Assembly: GCA_026075535.2 (NCBI GenBank)
Contig: AP026538.1
Coordinates: 558,001 to 622,000, forward strand
DNA: 64,000 nt
Direction of reading: 5' to 3'
Origin: Tricholoma matsutake
Taxonomy: Eukaryota; Basidiomycota; Agaricomycetes; Agaricales; Tricholomataceae
Below the pieces are notes generated by a model. That model ran no database searches. It was not told where the DNA came from and was given only the letters and a program-made list of their open reading frames with translations. This document shows, one piece after another, positions 59,320 through 64,000 of this stretch (its first letter is position 1; each line of letters opens with the position of its first letter). Both the position numbers and the translations under genes were made by a program.

Positions 59320-60459
59320 ACAGCAAATACGTTAGCTTTTTGTTGTCTTCACATATACCTGCATTCTTGGTATTCATCGCTTCTTGGTCTGGCGGCATTC
59401 GAAAAGCATCCGAAATTGGTGATCACAATGCTTTCCCTATGCATTCCTTTGGTCATGTTGAGAATGTGGGCATACCCCACCCACGCAATGATGATCTGGG
59501 CAAAGAAAACTGTTCAAAGCGCATGGAGGGCATTGTAAAGCAGTACTGGGGTGGCTGGTATTTCTGACTATGTTATTCTCATGATGTATATGCAGAATTT
59601 TCAAATTTAGGAACATCAGATACTGGCAGTTTATACTAGATCCCAAGGACATGTTTATTGAAAGTAAGGAGTTGTATGAAGGATAGATTGTTGACCATTG
59701 AATTATCTAGAAGAACATTACATAAGAATAAATTGAAGAAAATGTGAATTAATACATCCATTATAAATCTCTCAAGGACCAAATCACAAATCATCATCGT
59801 GGCTAGCCCTCCTGCTCCTCGGAAGCCTATTTATCAACACTGCAAGGGAGCCAGAGATTGGCATGGTACTTGTTAGAGTTGGGCCACGGCTCTGCTTGGC
59901 ATGAACGAGTCCTTGATTATCTTCCCAAAACTTCAAATGCAAACAAGGCAATGTCATCGACAGAACTGATCTAACAAAAAAGTTAATCCTCCCCCTTTTG
60001 TGTTGATGCGGGGACGGGAGGTGAGTACCATATGTACTAAGTTTGGGCCCAGGGTGGTCCTGGTGCTTCATTGTTGAGTGCTGGGGGTGAGCTCTTTACA
60101 CTGCCCCACATATTCCTGGAGGAATCCTGGTCTCCCTGGTAGGACTACCAGGATTCCTGGTTATCCCTGCCACAGCCATTGTTCACCAAATGTTGCATTC
60201 CTGGCTGTTTTTCCTCCAGTGGGATTCCTGGTTCAGTCCTGGTATATTCCTGGTAAATCAGGCTCTTCCTGGTACTATTCCAGGAATTCCCCAGGACTTG
60301 GACTCTCAGGAATCTGGGGGGACTGACCAGGAATCCTGTAGGACTCTATAAGAGTAACCAGGACTCTGTAGAACTCATCAGGACTCACAAGGACTCACAA
60401 GGAATCCAGTAGGATTGAACCAGGAGTCCTTACTACTACTAAGTAATAAAATAAATAAC

Positions 60460-60532
60460 ATGAGCTGGAATTGAACCCTAGGCATGAGACAACAACATTT
60501 TAGCATAGCCAATATAACCACTACACCACATA
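60460..60532 (-). other. tRNA-like sequence with Pol III A and B boxes
   Basis: Minus strand: GTGGTGTAGTGGTTATATTG (A-box-like TGGTGTAGTGG) and, about 45 nt on, GGGTTCAATTCCAG (B box). No closed acceptor stem, so not a functional tRNA. Confidence 0.55.
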
Positions 60533-60793
60533 GACTTATGAGGTATGTCCACTTACTGCTCTAGGTACCATTGGGGCAGCTGTGCATGACAAAGCACACA
60601 GCCGCATATCAACATTGCCAGCTCATCATCCACCCATCATCACCACTCTCGACGACGACACCACCTCCCTTCCACCGCCTCCCCTCCATCAACACCTGTT
60701 GCCACTGCTCCTATGGCCACCACCACCTCGTCTAATGCTGCCAACGGCCGCATTTGAACCACCTCGTGCCCAAACGATGACAGATATCGTTTG

Positions 60794-61860
60794 GGGCCCA
60801 GGTAATGTTTTTTACTTTTTTTTTATTGAATTAACTGATATTTTCTTTCCTTCTTTAGGTTCTAACTATATCATGATAACAAGACAACACCAAACAACAA
60901 ACGAAGAACGACGCGCGAGCGACAGATGACAGACAACAAACAACAAGCAACAAACAACAAACAACAAATGAGGAAACAGGCCCAAAGGACGTACATCGTT
61001 GTTTGGGCCCCAGGTAAGTTTTTTTTTGTTCATTTCATTCTTTTTTGATTATTAGTTTTCTTTTGAATTTTTATAGTTTCTCATTGTATGATGCGACCCA
61101 CCACCACCACCGCACCCTCCACCGCCGTGAGCAGCTGCTCGCGGGGTGGAAACAGGGAGTGATGATGAGGACCATGGAGACGGAGACGAGGAGCTGCAAA
61201 TGATGAGAGCAGTGGGGTGGCAAGGCCCAAAATGACGAGAGCAGCAGGGTGGCAAGACAAGGACAGGAGGACAAGGATGGGAGGACAAGGACGGGAGGAC
61301 AATGGACGGGAGGACAATGGACGGGAGGACAATGGACGGGAGGACAATGGACGGGAGGACAATGGACGGGAGGACAATGGACGGGAGGACAATGGACGGG
61401 AGGACAATGGACAACCACAAAAACAATGGGACAGGGAGGACAATGGACAACACCCAGCACTGCCGCTGCAAGCAACCGCTCGCAGGGTGGAAGGAGGGGT
61501 GCGAGGATGGAGACGACCATGCAACAACAACAGGACACCAGCACCAGGGAATGCAACATGGCCAGGACAGCAACAGTGAAGCCAGGACGACAAACGGGTG
61601 CGAGGATGGAGACGACCACGCAACAACAACAGGACACCAGCACCAGGGAACACCCAAGAGATGTCGATGACGTCTCTTGGGCCGTAAGTAAGTTTTTTCT
61701 CTCTTATTTTTTTGGTCACTGACAAAACTTTTTAAGTACTAGCTACTGACTACAACGGGACTGGATGGGCCCTACATAATTTTTTTTGTTTGCTTTTTGT
61801 TTTTATAAACTAACTAACTCATTTCTTTTGTTTTATAGGTTCTACTCTACTGGTAACAAC
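60794..61860 (+). repeat. Four GGGCCC plus GTAAGT/T-rich blocks
   Basis: GGGCCCAGGTAATGTTTTTT (60794), GGGCCCCAGGTAAGTTTTTT (61005), GGGCCGTAAGTAAGTTTTTT (61681) and GGGCCCTACATAATTTTTTT (61767). Each is followed by a T-rich tract; several end in TAG/TTCTA or TATAGG. They look like repeated donor..acceptor units of short introns. Confidence 0.6.
61276..61418 (+). repeat. 15-bp minisatellite
   Basis: ACGGGAGGACAATGG repeated about eight times without interruption. The unit is a multiple of three, so all six frames appear open; the long ORFs here are artefacts. Confidence 0.92.
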
Positions 61861-62280
61861 GGCCGGACACGAGACAACCCAACACGCCCACCCCACGCCT
61901 GCGAGCCTCTGCTCATAGGGTGGATTGTGAGTGTGTGCAGTCGATGACAATGACAACGCCACTGCCTACCAGCACCAGAACCCCAAGAAGGCAAAGCATG
62001 GCCACCAACCATGACGGACAACGACAACAGGGCCAATGACACACCACCCACCTCCAGCCCCATGAGCCACTGCTCATGGGGTGGATTGCAGGTAGAATGG
62101 CAATGACGGCCACCACCACACAGCAGGAGATGGCCAGGACGGCAACAACAACCAGGAAGGGCACGGTGACCAGGAGCAGCATGGAAATGACACCCAGGAC
62201 GGCAACGACGAGGACAGCGACAATGAAGGCTCGGCACCCAGGACGACGGGGACAGGATGACAGGCACGACTCACCAGGCT

Positions 62281-62483
62281 GCCCCCGCATTTTGCGTGGG
62301 GCAGTTTTTTCATTTTCTATTTATGGTAATACCTTCCCCCTCGCCCGCATTTTACATGGGTGAGGGGTTTTTCTTTCTTTTTCTTTATAATTGTAGTGCT
62401 CCCCTCACGTCAAATGCGAGGGGAGATTAGTTTTATATGTATATATTTGTAGGACTCCCCCTCACACCTTGTGTGGGGGAGGT
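62281..62483 (+). repeat. Four GC-rich hairpins, each followed by a T tract
   Basis: Stems at 62281-62302 (GCCCC..GGGGC), 62336-62367, 62399-62425 and 62455-62481 (CTCCCCC..GGGGGAG). Starts are 55, 63 and 56 bp apart. Downstream T runs: TTTTTT, TTTTT, TTTT and T10. Confidence 0.85.
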
Positions 62484-62616
62484 TTTTTTTTTATGTAATT
62501 AAGGGATGTAGTTAATAAATTTTATTTGATCTTAATTGTGAGCTTCAAGAGAGAAATAGCTAAGTTTGAGTTTGAGAGTATAAATACACTTTTACATTGC
62601 AGCTAATAATTCTCCT

Positions 62617-62700
62617 GTGGCTCAACTGGTTAAGCACTTGTTTGGTTTGTCATGTGATTCTTGATCATGAGTTCTAGAGTTCAATCCCTGCTCTGAACAA
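62617..62700 (+). other. tRNA-like sequence with Pol III A and B boxes
   Basis: TGTGGCTCAACTGGTTAAGC (A box TGGCTCAACTGG with a D-stem GCT/AGC) and GAGTTCAATCCCTG (B box) 55 nt on. Acceptor and anticodon stems do not form well. Oriented outward, mirror-like to the copy at 60460-60532 but from a different sequence. Confidence 0.55.
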
Positions 62701-62916
62701 GTTTATTTTGTAGGTACTTTGTGAAATTCATGAAGTCCGAAGCACTTGAAACTTGTAAGATATCTCAAATTGACTTTCCATTATGGTATGACTTTAGGGT
62801 ACTGAGCACTGGATTCCTGGTGAGTCCTGGTGAGTCCTACTGGATTCCTGGAGGATTCCTGGTCTTCCTGGTAGGACTACCAGGATTCCTCCAGAACTAT
62901 GTGGGGCAGTGTAAAG

Positions 62917-63620
62917 TTTAGATCGAAACCTCCTTCTACTCCAACCTCAGTACTCTAAGAGTCTGAACTCTGTTCAACTCAACCTCCAGTCTCCCTCTGA
63001 AGTTCTAACCTCATCTGAACTTAACCTAAGTCCCTCCGTACTCCTTCCCATGTTTTCCCACACTTTCCTGTTCCTACCTCCAAACCTCCAACTTGAAATT
63101 AGGACACCAGACGAGGTGAAGGGCACAGCTTCTTACAAGCTGAAGCCAAGTCCTTTCTGTTTCCCCTCCCACCGAATCTGCAATGACCCGACAACCTTCC
63201 ATAAATAACACCCGCAGTGTTCGATCAGATTCCAACGAACCTTCCAGGATCAGTTCCTAACAGTATATATGAACTCACACTTCACTCGTCCATTTCCTCT
63301 CTATGACCCCTACCGAGACCTGCCAGCACACAACAAGAAACTCCCAACGTGCCAGTACTATTCCAGGGATCTCTGGAATCCAGTGATCCACCCTTTCCAA
63401 CCCTCGACCCGCCACTACTTTTGGAGTGTCTTCCAGACCCTCAAACATCTTCCGACAAATCGGCTCAGGAGCCCCCTCAATCAGTGCCAATCTCATGTCT
63501 GCCCATGCCCCACAACCTTCCGGCAACCCAGAAGGTTTTCAATCAAGAACTCCCCTTGAGTATGTTGATAGGTTGTCTCCTCGGCTCAAAGGCCAATTCC
63601 TTGTTTTGACCACATTCTAA
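62917..63620 (+). pseudogene. gag: Chromovirus fragment C: partial LTR, leader and gag N-terminus
   Basis: 62917-63263 matches the right part of the B LTR; then GTATATATGAACTCACACTT as in B. Gag starts at 63303 (MTPTETCQHTTRNSQ...) with TGA at 63384-63386, where B has CGA at 10375-10377. Similarity to B stops after RTPLEY (about 63560); a different 20-codon end follows. The left LTR part is missing, replaced by the TIR element. Confidence 0.85.
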
Positions 63621-63639
63621 TCACATTGGATAACTCACA

Positions 63640-64000
63640 CGAGGTCCCAGAAGCAGTGCGACCACTCCCGACCAAGTCTACCAAGCGCGATATCATGTTG
63701 AACGCAATCAAACATCGCAAGCATTGTATCGAATGCGATTGAGCATCGTCGAACATGATCGAACATTGTCAAATGTGATCGAACATTGTCAAACACGATT
63801 GAACATTGTCAAATGTGATTGAGCATTGTCGAACACAATCAAACATCGTCAAACACGATTGAGCATCGTATTGAACATGATCGAACATTGTCGAACGCAA
63901 TCAAACATTGTCAAACGTGATCAAACATCATCGAACATCGTCGAACATCATTGTGAGCATCGTATCGAACATCGTCGAGTATTGTCGAGCGTCATCGATC
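63640..64000. repeat. GAACATNGTC-type minisatellite, continues past window
   Basis: Degenerate units of about 10-20 bp (CGAACATTGTC, AAACGTGATC, GAGCATCGTC). The reverse complement resembles 1386-1525, so this may be the edge of another copy of the 1,477-bp LTR-like element. Confidence 0.8.

Larger units (their letters stand above)
60094..62916. mobile_element. 2.8-kb TIR element with subterminal CCTGGTAGGACTACC repeats
   Basis: Ends carry a 37-bp terminal inverted repeat starting CTTTACACTGCCCCACATA (35 of 37 positions agree). Next to both TIRs are clusters of AGGATTCCTGG and CCTGGTAGGACTACCAGG words. No target duplication was found, and the right flank is directly the chromovirus C fragment. 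No transposase is encoded. The interior has tRNA-like boxes, GGGCCC/T-rich blocks, a 15-bp minisatellite and four hairpins (listed separately). Confidence 0.75.

Noticed and set aside
61052..61725. Long ORFs on both strands (about 120-214 codons)
   Set aside because: Created by the 15-bp minisatellite (a multiple of three) and CA-rich low complexity; all frames are open, with no domain.
62617..62700. Functional tRNA gene
   Set aside because: A and B boxes are present, but acceptor and anticodon stems do not pair.
1..64000. TGA reassigned to arginine instead of decay
   Set aside because: Gag-only copia has three TGA within four codons, fragment C shows the CGA ancestor, and the intact genes do not need TGA as sense; mutation is the simpler reading.
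63640..64000. Telomeric or centromeric satellite
   Set aside because: No TTAGGG-type repeat; units are degenerate and resemble the insertion at 491-1967.

Overview
The window looks like a transposon-dense stretch of a filamentous basidiomycete genome, most likely Agaricomycetes. The evidence is gene content recognised by eye: a KDZ-type transposase with a CxC2 cysteine cluster, a chromodomain Ty3 element, a DUF6534-type membrane protein, BCS1-like and DUF6589-like fragments, a RecQ-like helicase, and many introns of 47-62 bp with GT..AG ends. No rRNA, CRISPR, prokaryotic operon or functional tRNA gene was seen. All family names come from recalled motifs, not from a database search.

Layout. 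1-4117: a minus-strand Ty3/gypsy element A (5' LTR, gag, start of pol, protease running off the left edge) whose pol is cut by a 1,477-bp LTR-like insertion with a GCAA duplication. 4120-5481: a gag-only copia-like element with its own LTRs and an ACAGG duplication. 5487-7600: small repeats and a 17-bp minisatellite. 7629-18978: a minus-strand KDZ transposase pseudogene, split by a complete 7.7-kb chromovirus B (9541-17237, duplication GTTCT). 19000-26260: degraded KDZ pieces and a plus-strand multi-exon gene of unknown function. 26265-28142: a second, inverted minisatellite carrying a 1,187-bp non-autonomous hAT element (8-bp duplication). 29100-33920: a hAT transposon whose seven-exon transposase has an uninterrupted reading frame.

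34180-38235: a C2H2 zinc-finger gene (minus) back to back with a RecQ-like helicase pseudogene (plus). 40835-42664: a DUF6534-like membrane-protein gene. 43765-49310: copia element D (duplication TGACT), inserted into an older plus-strand ORF. 50076-59570: remnants (DUF6589-like, BCS1-like, membrane-protein pieces) and tandem repeats. 60094-62916: a TIR-bounded element carrying four GC hairpins with T tracts, two tRNA-like Pol III box pairs and a 15-bp minisatellite. 62917-63601: a fragment of a chromovirus related to B. 63640-64000: a GAACATNGTC-type minisatellite resembling part of the 1,477-bp insertion.

The unifying observation is decay. Seventeen clear in-frame stops in seven unrelated degraded genes or elements are TGA where family context suggests Arg CGA, and one site is directly visible as CGA in element B but TGA in its relative. 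This points to CpG methylation/deamination or a RIP-like process, from which the hAT transposase and the zinc-finger gene appear to have escaped.
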